From assembly GCA_964577115.1 (NCBI GenBank), contig CAZNXJ010000011.1, positions 62,001 through 126,000 on the forward strand: a stretch of 64,000 nucleotides of DNA, given 5' to 3'. The notes under the pieces are model-generated. The model saw nothing but the letters and a program-made list of their open reading frames with translations. It did not search any database and was not told the origin of the DNA. The translations under genes were made by a program, and so were the position numbers. Below, in pieces: positions 1 through 7,995 of this stretch (positions are counted from its first letter, which is position 1; each line of letters opens with the position of its first letter). This DNA is from CAZNXJ01 sp964577115. Lineage in GTDB: Bacteria; Planctomycetota; Planctomycetia; Pirellulales; Pirellulaceae.

Positions 1-90
1 TGTAATGGATGGAACGGCGGCGAGGCTCGTTGCAGGAACGAGCATCGTCAGGGCGACCAGGGCGGTCCCAAGGATTTGCGAATACTTCAT
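1..90 (-). CDS. N-terminus of an exported protein (cut by window edge)
   Basis: Reading the minus strand from an ATG at 88-90 gives 30 codons without a stop to the window edge: MKYSQILGTALVALTMLVPA, then TSLAAVPSIT. This is a typical Sec signal peptide: a Lys near the start, a hydrophobic core and an AxA-like cleavage site near LAA. It lies 80 bases downstream of the DUF1549/DUF1553 gene on the same strand and is probably co-transcribed. In planctomycetes the gene after such a cytochrome is often a DUF1501 protein or a pre-peptidase C-terminal (PPC) domain protein. DUF1501 proteins usually have Tat rather than Sec leaders, so a PPC-type protein is the better guess. No catalytic part is visible, so the function stays open. 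Confidence 0.6.
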   Translation of the reverse strand, partial: MKYSQILGTALVALTMLVPATSLAAVPSIT

Positions 91-170
91 CGGATCAGGA
101 TCGTTTAGCAGCGGGAACGTTCGTCGAGATCGGCGGGGGGGAGTGCCGCGGGCCGCAGGTGCCGACCGAA

Positions 171-2657
171 TCAATCGGCAAAGACAAACTCGGGCGTGTT
201 CAGCATCGCCCACATCAGATCTTCAACACCGCGTCGACGCTCGTCGCCGAACTGAGCCAGCCATTGCTCGGCCTCGGCACGCTCCTCGTCGGTCGGCAGC
301 CGCGTGTAGATGCTCAAATAAAGCTCTTCCACAATCTGTGCATTCGACAAATCACTGGCCGCCAACTTTGCCGCTCGGCCATTATCGCTCGTGACTTTCT
401 CATGCAATTCGGGCGAATTCATCAGGTGCAGTGCCTGCGTGACCGTGGTGTCGCTCATGCGCTCGCACGGCGGATCCTGGTTGGGATCGGGACGCCCAAA
501 CGTGTCGAGAAACAGCGAGTCCGTGCGATGCGTCCAAATCTGCATCGCGCGGCTGCCCCGCGGCATCGCGGCGAAACGCGAAGGCACCTCCGTCACATCC
601 GAAATCGCATCCCAGAGCACCTCTGCACGCAGGCGAACGCGGTAATGCCGCGAATAGTTGCGCGTGTCGGAGATGTTGCGCTCGGTGGGTTCCGAGCTCA
701 GCCCATAGACGTACGACGTGGCGATCGTGCGCAGCAAATGTTTGAAGTCGTAGCCGTGATCACGGAAGTCGTTCGCCAGCGCGTTGAGCAGCGCTTCGTT
801 GCTGGCCGGATTGGTCGCTCGCAGATCGTCCACCGGATCGACTAACCCGTGACCCATCAGGTCGGCCCAGACGCGGTTCACGGCGACCTGCGCAAAGTAT
901 GGGTTGTCGGGATGCGTCATCCAATCGGCCAGCGCTTCGCGCGGGTCGCGATCGGGCGACACTTCCACCGGCTCGCCAATCGGGAATAGGGGGCGGGGGT
1001 CGAGCGGCTTGCCGGTCAGCGGGTGCGTGACCGTACCCGATTCGGCAGTGAATACAATCTCTTCGCCGCCCGAGATGGGCGGCGAGAGCCCCGTGCCCTT
1101 CCGGCCGACGCGTGCGAAGTACGCGGCGAAGCTATAAAAATCCTCCTGGCTCCATTTTTCGAACGGATGGTGGTGGCATTTGGCGCAGTCGAGGCGGATG
1201 CCGAGCAGCAATTGGCTGACGATCGTCGTCACCTCGTCGGGACTTCGGCGGTCACGGAACAGCGTCGTGGCGCCGTTCCGCCACGTGCTGCCCTGCGCTG
1301 TGACGAGCTCTCGTGCGAAGCGATCGTAGCCCCAGTTCTCACGGAAGACGCGACGAATCCAATTGTCGTAGTTCCAGACGGCCTTGATGCCGACCCGGTA
1401 GGGATTGGGACGCAGCAGGTCCGCCCACTTGTTTGCCCAGAAATCCGCGTACTCGGGGCGCTCCAACAGCCGGTCAACCAAAGCCTGGCGTTTGTTGGGA
1501 TCCGGATCCGCAAGAAACGCTCGCACCTCGTCCGGCTGCGGCAGTCGGCCGATCAAATCCAGGTGAACTCGGCGGAGAAACTTCGCGTCATCCACGGGCT
1601 CCGAGGCCGTAATACCTAGCGACTGGAGCTTGGCCCAGACGGCATCGTCCACGAAGTTGTAACGTGGCAAATTCGCGTAATATTCGTCGGGAACTTCGCC
1701 GGGCAGTGGAATCGCGACACGACACGTCGAAATCATTCCCATATAGCGCGCCATCACCGCGGCTTCCCCGGGAATCGGGCCGGCTTTCATGCGGCCACTT
1801 TTATCGACGTCAACAACGGCCGCTTCGTTGGACTGGAACGTTGTCTGGCCGGTGACGTCGGCGTGCGTGCCATCGGAGTAAAAAGCGGTCACAATCAGCC
1901 GCTGTTCTTCATGTGGTTCCAGCAGGCGCTGTTCGGGAAACAGCTCGATGCGTACCAGCGTCGGCTCTTCGTCGCTCATGCGGCGCGGGGCACCGGCTTC
2001 GATCCACTGTCGCAACGTGCGGTACTCGGCGCTGTCCTCCGTAAAGCGAATTCCGCCGCCATGCGGCGTCTCGCCCGTGGCCTTCATCAACAGCAGGCTC
2101 CGCTCCGGAGCCGCCGGGAAGATGCGACGCCCGCGGGCATCGCGAGTCAGCGAGGCGTGGTCGAAATCCGAGTCGAAGCCGAGCAGCGAGAGCGCAAACC
2201 CATTCTGGCCGCGCGCCTTGCCGTGGCAGGCCCCGCTGTTGCAACCCTGGGCGGCCAGGATCGGCTGTACGTCTAGTTCGAAGCTGGGGATGCGGCTCAT
2301 GGCCGCTCCCTCCACGCGCACCCGCGACCGCACTTCCTGACCTTCCCACCGAGCGACAATCTCGGCTTCCCCGTCACTCACCGGAAATACCTGGTAACCG
2401 GCAATCCGCACCACGTTCGGATCACTCGCGGTGATCTCCGCCAGTTCGGTGACCTCGCGTTCGCGTTCACCGCGAGCCATCACGACGAGTTGCTGCGCGG
2501 CATCGCGCCCACGCAGAGTGAATTCCGCCGGCGCGATGACCAACGCCGAATCGGCCTCAGCAATCGTCGGCACGGCGAGAAACAGCCAAGCAGTAGCCAG
2601 CGCGAAAACCGTTCGCGCCTGGCTTCGGGGGAATTCCCCGGGCAGGCAAACGCTCAT
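171..2657 (-). CDS. PSCyt-type exported cytochrome with Ig-like, DUF1549 and DUF1553 domains
   Basis: 828 residues. A signal peptide covers about 1-36. An Ig-like (Big_2-type) domain follows at about 37-118, then a haem-type site CNSGACH near residue 140, with four residues between the Cys pair instead of the usual two. A second Ig-like domain lies at about 232-318. DUF1549 (PSCyt2) runs from about 337 to 515 and carries a standard CAKCH haem motif; DUF1553 (PSD1) fills the C-terminus, with the conserved VNRVWADLMGHGLV. The domain order is the usual one for the planctomycete Ig/DUF1549/DUF1553 family, thought to be periplasmic or surface c-type cytochromes of unknown substrate. The start is an ATG without a clear Shine-Dalgarno. 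A signal-peptide gene follows 80 bases downstream. Confidence 0.9.
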   Translation of the reverse strand: MSVCLPGEFPRSQARTVFALATAWLFLAVPTIAEADSALVIAPAEFTLRGRDAAQQLVVMARGEREREVTELAEITASDPNVVRIAGYQVFPVSDGEAEIVARWEGQEVRSRVRVEGAAMSRIPSFELDVQPILAAQGCNSGACHGKARGQNGFALSLLGFDSDFDHASLTRDARGRRIFPAAPERSLLLMKATGETPHGGGIRFTEDSAEYRTLRQWIEAGAPRRMSDEEPTLVRIELFPEQRLLEPHEEQRLIVTAFYSDGTHADVTGQTTFQSNEAAVVDVDKSGRMKAGPIPGEAAVMARYMGMISTCRVAIPLPGEVPDEYYANLPRYNFVDDAVWAKLQSLGITASEPVDDAKFLRRVHLDLIGRLPQPDEVRAFLADPDPNKRQALVDRLLERPEYADFWANKWADLLRPNPYRVGIKAVWNYDNWIRRVFRENWGYDRFARELVTAQGSTWRNGATTLFRDRRSPDEVTTIVSQLLLGIRLDCAKCHHHPFEKWSQEDFYSFAAYFARVGRKGTGLSPPISGGEEIVFTAESGTVTHPLTGKPLDPRPLFPIGEPVEVSPDRDPREALADWMTHPDNPYFAQVAVNRVWADLMGHGLVDPVDDLRATNPASNEALLNALANDFRDHGYDFKHLLRTIATSYVYGLSSEPTERNISDTRNYSRHYRVRLRAEVLWDAISDVTEVPSRFAAMPRGSRAMQIWTHRTDSLFLDTFGRPDPNQDPPCERMSDTTVTQALHLMNSPELHEKVTSDNGRAAKLAASDLSNAQIVEELYLSIYTRLPTDEERAEAEQWLAQFGDERRRGVEDLMWAMLNTPEFVFAD

Positions 2658-3015
2658 GGTGGAGTGGTTACGAAGGCAGGAGGTAAGGGGCGGGGGAATT
2701 CGGCACGCTCACACGCCGAGAAACCATAGGGAACAGTCTAGCCCAAGCGGCGCGCGCGAAGCAAGGAACGAAGGGGGAAGAGACAAAGAGAAGGAGGATG
2801 GCCGAAGAAGGAAAGGCACGGGGCGACACCACTCGCGAGCGCTCTACCACTTTGCGTCTTCACTTCACACTTCATCTTTTTCCTCTTTACTCACTCGCCG
2901 GTTTTCTCTATGCATTGCGATCGATCGGTTCCGCGCGTGCGGGAGGGTCACGAGAGCCAGGAAGGCCTCGGTTCGAAAGAAGATTGCACCCACGAGCTCA
3001 TGGAGGAGCCGAACA
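2658..3015. other. Divergent intergenic region, no gene seen
   Basis: This 358-base stretch separates a minus-strand cytochrome gene from a plus-strand small exported protein, so it should carry both promoters. No convincing -35/-10 pair was recognised. It holds a purine-rich run (about 2764-2800) and a pyrimidine-rich run (about 2859-2890). Bases 2785-2800 can pair with 2873-2888 if G-U pairs are allowed. Open frames crossing it have no coding character. Confidence 0.5.
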
Positions 3016-3438
3016 ATGGGTCCGACCGCTTCGCTGATCGTCTTGCTCGCGTCCGTCAGCTTGAACACGACCGACGACATTGCGCGCGATTCAGTCGACC
3101 TGGTCGAGATCAACCACTTTTACGACGAAAACGGGCGTCATGTCTTCGATCAGACGATTTTTTACGACTGGTGCCCGGTGCAGGCGCGGTACAACATCCG
3201 CGCCTGGCGACTGCTGAAGTCGCCGTCGCAGATCCCCTCGCGGAACTGGAAACGAGGCGGGTACGACGCGGTCTGGCACGATGGCGACGTGCTGCGTAAG
3301 GTCCACGCCCGTGCGTTTCGCGAGTCGTGGACGCAGTACGATCCCGAGCTCATCGAACGCGACTACTTGCCGAAAGAACAGCGGCCGGACCTGTACAAGC
3401 CGGGGCTGTTGGACAAGTTGGCCCCGGCCAGCCGCTGA
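3016..3438 (+). CDS. Small exported planctomycete protein of unknown function
   Basis: 140 residues. The ATG at 3016 is preceded by GGAGGAG about 8 bases upstream, which favours it over longer in-frame starts. A short hydrophobic leader (MGPTASLIVLLASVSLN) suggests export. The mature part is rich in aromatic and charged residues (VEINHFYDENGRHVFDQ, IFYDWCPVQARYNIRAW) with a single Cys, and its well-ordered composition indicates a folded globular domain. I recognise it only as a type of small conserved planctomycete protein and assign no function. Its TGA stop is one base from the stop of the convergent vWA gene, so the two transcripts must overlap or terminate within coding sequence. Confidence 0.75.
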   Translation: MGPTASLIVLLASVSLNTTDDIARDSVDLVEINHFYDENGRHVFDQTIFYDWCPVQARYNIRAWRLLKSPSQIPSRNWKRGGYDAVWHDGDVLRKVHARAFRESWTQYDPELIERDYLPKEQRPDLYKPGLLDKLAPASR

Positions 3439-3439
3439 G

Positions 3440-4438
3440 TTAGAGCATGACGTACGTGTAGCCCCCGCCCGTCTCTTCTGCCAGGCGGCGCAGGAACCCG
3501 CCGTCGTCGCGCGGCTCGCCCAGGCCGAAACGTATGGTGTGAATGGTCGTGTTTTGCCGCTGAGCCTCCCGGATCATGCGCCGCATGACAACGTCATTCG
3601 GTATCGGCTCGCCGGCGTCCGTAAATACGTAGAGCACGTCCGGCGAGAGCGCAAGACCCGCCTGAATGCCCAATTGATGCTCGGTCTGCCCGTATGCGGC
3701 CAGTCCGCCGAAGAATTTGCCGAGCTGTCGTTTGTTCGCTTCCGTCGCCGGCAGCAGGCGAGGCTGCTCGAGATATACGACCTCGTGGTGATACGCGAGC
3801 ACGGCGAAGCGGTGTGAAGGCTCGAGCGCTTGCAGCACCCCGGCCAGCTCGCGCTCCGCCGCGGCCAGCGCGTTGAGTCCCCCGCTGCCCATGCTCTTCG
3901 AGCGGTCTATCACGAACACAAACGACCGCCCGGTCGCGGCGGCACCCCCGAATACGGTCAGCTCGGCCACGGGGCCGCGAGGTTTCTGAGCGGCAAGTCG
4001 AGCGGCCTCGCCGCGCACCCACTCGGAATAGTCGGTTTTTCGAGCGAACTGGCGAGTTGGCTGGCCAGATTGGGTACCCGGCAGGGCCACATTCCATTCG
4101 GCCGGCGCCGTGCCGGCGGCCGGCAGAGCGAGCTCCGGATTCACGGCCGGCGGGGCGGCCGTCTCGGATGGCAAGGCCGATGCCATGTCGCTCGATGCCG
4201 AGTGCTGCGGCGCGGATGTCGCAGATTCCTGACTTTCCTCGGCTTCGACGAAGTACTCGACCTGCGCGGCCGCCTGGCGAAACGCCGCGATCTGCACCGG
4301 CCGATCGGATTCCGCGGCGCCCTGGGGCCGAGCGGGCCGCAGCAACAGGCCTAGCACGACGAGCAGCACGGCGTGAAAAACCAGCGACAAACTCCACGCC
4401 GGCCATTCGTAAGCGCCGCGCTGCGAACGAGGAATCAT
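3440..4438 (-). CDS. Membrane-anchored von Willebrand factor A domain protein
   Basis: 332 residues from the ATG at 4438. A cytoplasmic tail is followed by one transmembrane helix at about 12-34 (AWSLSLVFHAVLLVVLGLLL), an Ala/Pro/Ser-rich linker to about 160, then a vWA domain. The metal-ion-dependent adhesion site is intact: VIDRSKSMGSGG supplies the DxSxS residues (D178, S180, S182), followed by a downstream YVFTDAGEP strand. Such TonB-like anchored vWA proteins are common in planctomycetes and probably act in protein contacts at the inner membrane or periplasm. A GTG at 4459 or a longer start is possible; the poly-Leu stretch upstream of residue 1 looks non-coding, and no good Shine-Dalgarno decides it. 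Confidence 0.85.
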   Translation of the reverse strand: MIPRSQRGAYEWPAWSLSLVFHAVLLVVLGLLLRPARPQGAAESDRPVQIAAFRQAAAQVEYFVEAEESQESATSAPQHSASSDMASALPSETAAPPAVNPELALPAAGTAPAEWNVALPGTQSGQPTRQFARKTDYSEWVRGEAARLAAQKPRGPVAELTVFGGAAATGRSFVFVIDRSKSMGSGGLNALAAAERELAGVLQALEPSHRFAVLAYHHEVVYLEQPRLLPATEANKRQLGKFFGGLAAYGQTEHQLGIQAGLALSPDVLYVFTDAGEPIPNDVVMRRMIREAQRQNTTIHTIRFGLGEPRDDGGFLRRLAEETGGGYTYVML

Positions 4439-4859
4439 CAAGGGCGACGGAGTTTTCACATGCGCGATACGCGGGGTGAATTCCAAAAGGAGCAACAGAA
4501 AGAAAGAACGAGTGCTCGTTTCGGGTGAGCCGTACAGCGCGCTCGACCGCGCGCCATTCCCACAAAAATTACCGGAATGAGACGAGCCCGACATATTCAA
4601 CATAGTCGTTGCCCGGCCGAATCCGCAAATCTGCGGCCTGAGAATCTGTAGCGGGGTGATCAACTAGTAAATTTCGGTCATTGGCCCGAAATTCGCATTC
4701 CACGAGAGGCATCGAAATTTGGCCCCGATTGCGGGAACCCGGCGCCGCGGCTGATGGTCCCTGGAAATTGAGCATGGCAACATGCCGCTCGCGGGCTGCA
4801 ACGAGCCGCTCGGTGCTGGAGGTTCATGTTCATTGGTGATGATTGAGGAGAGTGAAAAG

Positions 4860-5324
4860 ATGGCAAAGTCGCGCGAAGAAGTAATCGATATGCTGAAGTT
4901 GGCCTATTCGATGGAAATGGAAACGATCATGAACTACCTGGCCAACAGCGTGAACCTGGATGGGGTTCGGGCCGAGGAGGTGAAGAAAACGCTGGCGGCG
5001 GACGTCAACGACGAACTGACCCACGCCCAGCGGCTCGGCGCCCGCATCAAGCAGCTCGGCGGGCTCGTTCCCGGCTCCCTGTCCGTGACGCTTGGCAATC
5101 AGCGCCAGCCCACCGAGAACACGACGGACGTACGCGGCGTCATCGAGGCGGTGATCGAGGCCGAACAAGCGGCGGTCGATCACTATCGGGCCATCATCAA
5201 GGCCACCGACGGCGACGACTACGTGACCCAGGATCTCTGCATTGAGCTGCTGTCGGACGAAGAGGAGCACTTGATTCTCTTCCGCGGGTTCCTCAAGGAA
5301 TACGCGTGCGACGGATCGAAATGA
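4860..5324 (+). CDS. Ferritin-like diiron protein (bacterioferritin/Dps type)
   Basis: 154 residues forming a four-helix bundle with ferroxidase-type ligands: E19 in helix 1 (YSMEMETIMNY), E52 and H55 (DELTH) in helix 2, E102 (EAEQAAVDHYR) in helix 3, and E135/H137 (DEEEHLILF) in helix 4. The spacing fits a ferritin-like diiron site for iron oxidation and storage or peroxide detoxification in the cytoplasm. Its length is close to bacterioferritin, but no haem-binding Met is evident. The ATG at 4860 is chosen because GAGGAGAG lies 7-8 bases upstream. It is monocistronic, flanked by a divergent vWA gene and a downstream exported protein 190 bases away. Confidence 0.85.
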   Translation: MAKSREEVIDMLKLAYSMEMETIMNYLANSVNLDGVRAEEVKKTLAADVNDELTHAQRLGARIKQLGGLVPGSLSVTLGNQRQPTENTTDVRGVIEAVIEAEQAAVDHYRAIIKATDGDDYVTQDLCIELLSDEEEHLILFRGFLKEYACDGSK

Positions 5325-5513
5325 TCCCCCTGGGCGGAACTTCCGCCGCTTCGCGGTGTTCTTGCAAAAGGACGCCGCGCGCGGTGGACGCCCCCCGCCT
5401 CGGCGAGCCATACTGTCAGTTACGTATTTGCTTAGTGCGGCCCTTTACGTACAACGGCCGTCCGCGGGGGCTCGTCGGACTGCGACTCGCTGACATCGCA
5501 GGGGATCCATGCC

Positions 5514-7370
5514 ATGAAATTCGTCTTTCGCCGCCAGATGTTCTGCGCAGCAGTCGTGCTGCTGATCGGCCTGCTTTCGATGCCCGCGTTCGCTCAGCGA
5601 GGTGGCGGCCGCGGGGGCGGTGACCGAGGAGGCGAACGCGGGAACCGTCAGTGGGGCGGCGACCGGGGGGGCGATCGAGGCGGGGACCGTGGTCGCGGTG
5701 GTTTTAATCCCGCCGACTTCATCCGGCGCATGGATCGTAATGGCAACAATCGGCTCGACCCGGACGAGATGGAGGGGCGAGCTCGCTCGATGATCGAACG
5801 CTTCACGAGCGGGACGAACCTCAATTTGGATCGCCCCATCCCCATCGATCAAGTCATTGCCGCCATCGAGCGTGCGCGGGGCGGCGGGGAAAACAACAAC
5901 CAGGGCGGCGGCGGTACCCCCGAGCCGCTCGTCCCCGGTTTCGGCGTCGATCTTGGACTGCCGCTCGTGCCGGGCTTCGGTGATCCGGCGGACGCGGCAG
6001 TCGTACGCGTGGAAGAGGAGGACCGACGGAGCGCCGATGACCGCTTGCGACGCTACGATCGAAACGGCGACGGCGTGCTGGATCGCGACGAGCTCGGTCG
6101 AGGACGCTGGCCCGATGACCCGTTCGAGTTTGATCGCAATCGCGACGGCAAGCTGACTCGCGATGAACTGGCCATGCGATATGCGAAACGCCGAGTTGCT
6201 CAGCAGACCGAACGGCAGGGTGGCGCCAACGCGCCACAAGTGACATTCTACAACCCGGCGGCCGAGAGTGGCTCGGCTGCCGCGTCGGGAGAGGCCGGGC
6301 AGTCGGGCGGCGACCTAGATCCGCGCATGAGCCGCATCGTCGACTTCATGATGTCCCGCTACGACCGGAACGGTAATAAAGTGCTCGAAAAGAGCGAATG
6401 GGCGGGCATGCCCTCCGATCCGTCCAGCGCCGACAAGAATAAGGACAATAAAATCGACCGCGCCGAACTCGCCGCCATGGTCGCCAGCGGAAACTGGGGC
6501 GGCGGCTTTGGTGGACGCGGACGCGGAGGCGGTGGCGACCGGGGCCGCGGAGGTGAACGCGGCGGTGGTGAACGCGGCGGCTTTGGCGGAGGTGGCTTCG
6601 GCGGCGGCGGTTTTGGTGGTTTCGGGGGCGGCGGAGGCTTTGGAGGCGGAGGCTTTGGAGGTCGTGGCGGCTGGGGCCAAGGCGGCGAGGGCGACGACGA
6701 AGGCGAGGATGGGGGCGATCGGGCCGAGCGAGGCGACCGGCGTGGCCGAGGCGACGCGCAGGGCGGCCAGCGCGGAAATAATGCCGCCGAAACGGCCGAA
6801 CAACGCAAGTCCTATCGCAGCCCGTCGCGTGTCGAACGGCTCCAGGCGTCCGGCATCTACAATGAGCTACCCGAGTGGTTCGTCGACGGCGATGCCGATG
6901 GCGATTTACAAATCATGATGCACGAATTCGCCAGCAGTTTTGATGAACGGACGCTGGCCGATTTCAACCAGTTCGATCGTAACGGCGACGGTGTTATCAC
7001 CGCGAAGGAATGTGTCGCCGCCATCAAGGACGGAGCGAAGCGCGGTGCCGCGCCGAGCAGCAGTGCCTCGAACAACCGTGGCGGACGCCGTTCGCCTGAG
7101 TCGCGAGACTCCTCGCAAGAATCGAAGGCCTCTGAAAGCAGTGCCGCCGCCAACAGTGCGAGCAGCAGCGGCACGTCGAGCAGCCTCGAGTCGCGCATGC
7201 TGGGTTGGGCGAAGAGCACCATCGGCCGGTACGACACGAATAAGGATGGTAGCCTGGATTCTTCCGAATGGCCTCAAATGACCTCGGAAAGTAACCCGGG
7301 CGCGGCCGATCTCGATGGCGACGGCAAGATCACGCCGGAAGAGCTCGTTCAGTTCAAGATGAAGAAATGA
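5514..7370 (+). CDS. Exported EF-hand protein with nine calcium-binding loops and Gly-rich spacers
   Basis: 618 residues. A signal peptide ends near LLSMPAFAQ (about 28). The rest alternates low-complexity Gly/Arg/Asp spacers with EF-hand loops. Nine DxNxDG-like loops can be read: DRNGNNRLDPDE, DRNGDGVLDRDE, DRNRDGKLTRDE, DRNGNKVLEKSE, DKNKDNKIDRAE, DADGDLQIMMHE, DRNGDGVITAKE, DTNKDGSLDSSE and DLDGDGKITPEE. Most keep the acidic residue at position 12; the sixth is degenerate. A Gly-rich block lies at about residues 322-390. Calcium-binding structural or matrix roles are plausible outside the cytoplasm; similar EF-hand/Gly-rich proteins are abundant in planctomycetes. No catalytic domain is visible. 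The ATG is the only one before the leader. Confidence 0.88.
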   Translation: MKFVFRRQMFCAAVVLLIGLLSMPAFAQRGGGRGGGDRGGERGNRQWGGDRGGDRGGDRGRGGFNPADFIRRMDRNGNNRLDPDEMEGRARSMIERFTSGTNLNLDRPIPIDQVIAAIERARGGGENNNQGGGGTPEPLVPGFGVDLGLPLVPGFGDPADAAVVRVEEEDRRSADDRLRRYDRNGDGVLDRDELGRGRWPDDPFEFDRNRDGKLTRDELAMRYAKRRVAQQTERQGGANAPQVTFYNPAAESGSAAASGEAGQSGGDLDPRMSRIVDFMMSRYDRNGNKVLEKSEWAGMPSDPSSADKNKDNKIDRAELAAMVASGNWGGGFGGRGRGGGGDRGRGGERGGGERGGFGGGGFGGGGFGGFGGGGGFGGGGFGGRGGWGQGGEGDDEGEDGGDRAERGDRRGRGDAQGGQRGNNAAETAEQRKSYRSPSRVERLQASGIYNELPEWFVDGDADGDLQIMMHEFASSFDERTLADFNQFDRNGDGVITAKECVAAIKDGAKRGAAPSSSASNNRGGRRSPESRDSSQESKASESSAAANSASSSGTSSSLESRMLGWAKSTIGRYDTNKDGSLDSSEWPQMTSESNPGAADLDGDGKITPEELVQFKMKK

Positions 7371-7483
7371 ATCGCGGACTGGTGGCGGGGCACGGCGCAT
7401 CGGCCGCACGCGCCCCGCGGCAAGGCCCCCTGGACGCGAATCCTGCCTGCGGTAAAACGGCTCGGCGGAGGCAGCCGAGCTCT

Positions 7484-7867
7484 ATGGAACGAACTCATCG
7501 AACAACGATTCGCGTGCGCTACCAGGAAACCGACGCGCAGCGCCGCGTCCATCACGCGAATTATCTGAATTACTTTGAGCTGGGGCGCGTTGAAATGCTA
7601 CGCGCCGCCGGCATCAGCTACCGTGAACTCGAGGCGCGCGGACTCTTGCTGGTCGTGGCTGAAATCAACTGCCGATACTATCTGCCGGCGGAGTTCGACG
7701 ATCTGCTCGTCCTGGAGACGACCGTCCGCGAAGCCAAAGGCGCTCGCATTGTCCACGATTACCGGCTCATGCGTGGAGACGAACTGCTGGTCGAGGCGCA
7801 GAGCACCGTCGCTTGCATTGATTCAAGCGGTCGCGTACGGCGACTCCCGCCCGAGCTTCGACTATAG
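7484..7867 (+). CDS. YbgC/4HBT-family acyl-CoA thioesterase
   Basis: 127 residues with the hotdog fold. The N-terminal signature ETDAQRRVHHANYLNYFELG matches the YbgC/4-hydroxybenzoyl-CoA thioesterase active-site strand, with Asp followed by VHHANYxxYFE. The family hydrolyses short- or medium-chain or aromatic acyl-CoA or acyl-ACP in the cytoplasm; YbgC members are often linked to envelope lipid metabolism. The ATG at 7484 is preceded by GGAGG at 7467-7471, a slightly long spacing; in-frame codons further upstream have no family similarity. The gene sits 113 bases after the EF-hand gene. Bases 7385-7418 between them can form a GC-rich hairpin (GCGGGGC with GCCCCGC), possibly ending the upstream transcript. 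Confidence 0.85.
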   Translation: MERTHRTTIRVRYQETDAQRRVHHANYLNYFELGRVEMLRAAGISYRELEARGLLLVVAEINCRYYLPAEFDDLLVLETTVREAKGARIVHDYRLMRGDELLVEAQSTVACIDSSGRVRRLPPELRL

Positions 7868-7995
7868 TGGGCGGCGATGGATGCGCTTGCGGCGGCTGCC
7901 CTTGCATCCGCGAGGGCCGGCGCATTCGAGTTGCCGCGGCCGTCGCCCCGCATGAAGTCACCCTGCTGCTCACCCAACGCCGACGAGGTATCGCC

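Noticed and set aside
2968..2990. GGTTCGAAA stretch as a possible tRNA T-arm
   Set aside because: No matching stems, anticodon arm or CCA end can be folded around it.
5333..5347. GGCGG-AACTT-CCGCC hairpin just after the ferritin-like gene as terminator
   Set aside because: Stem is only five base pairs and no T-run follows; too weak to call.
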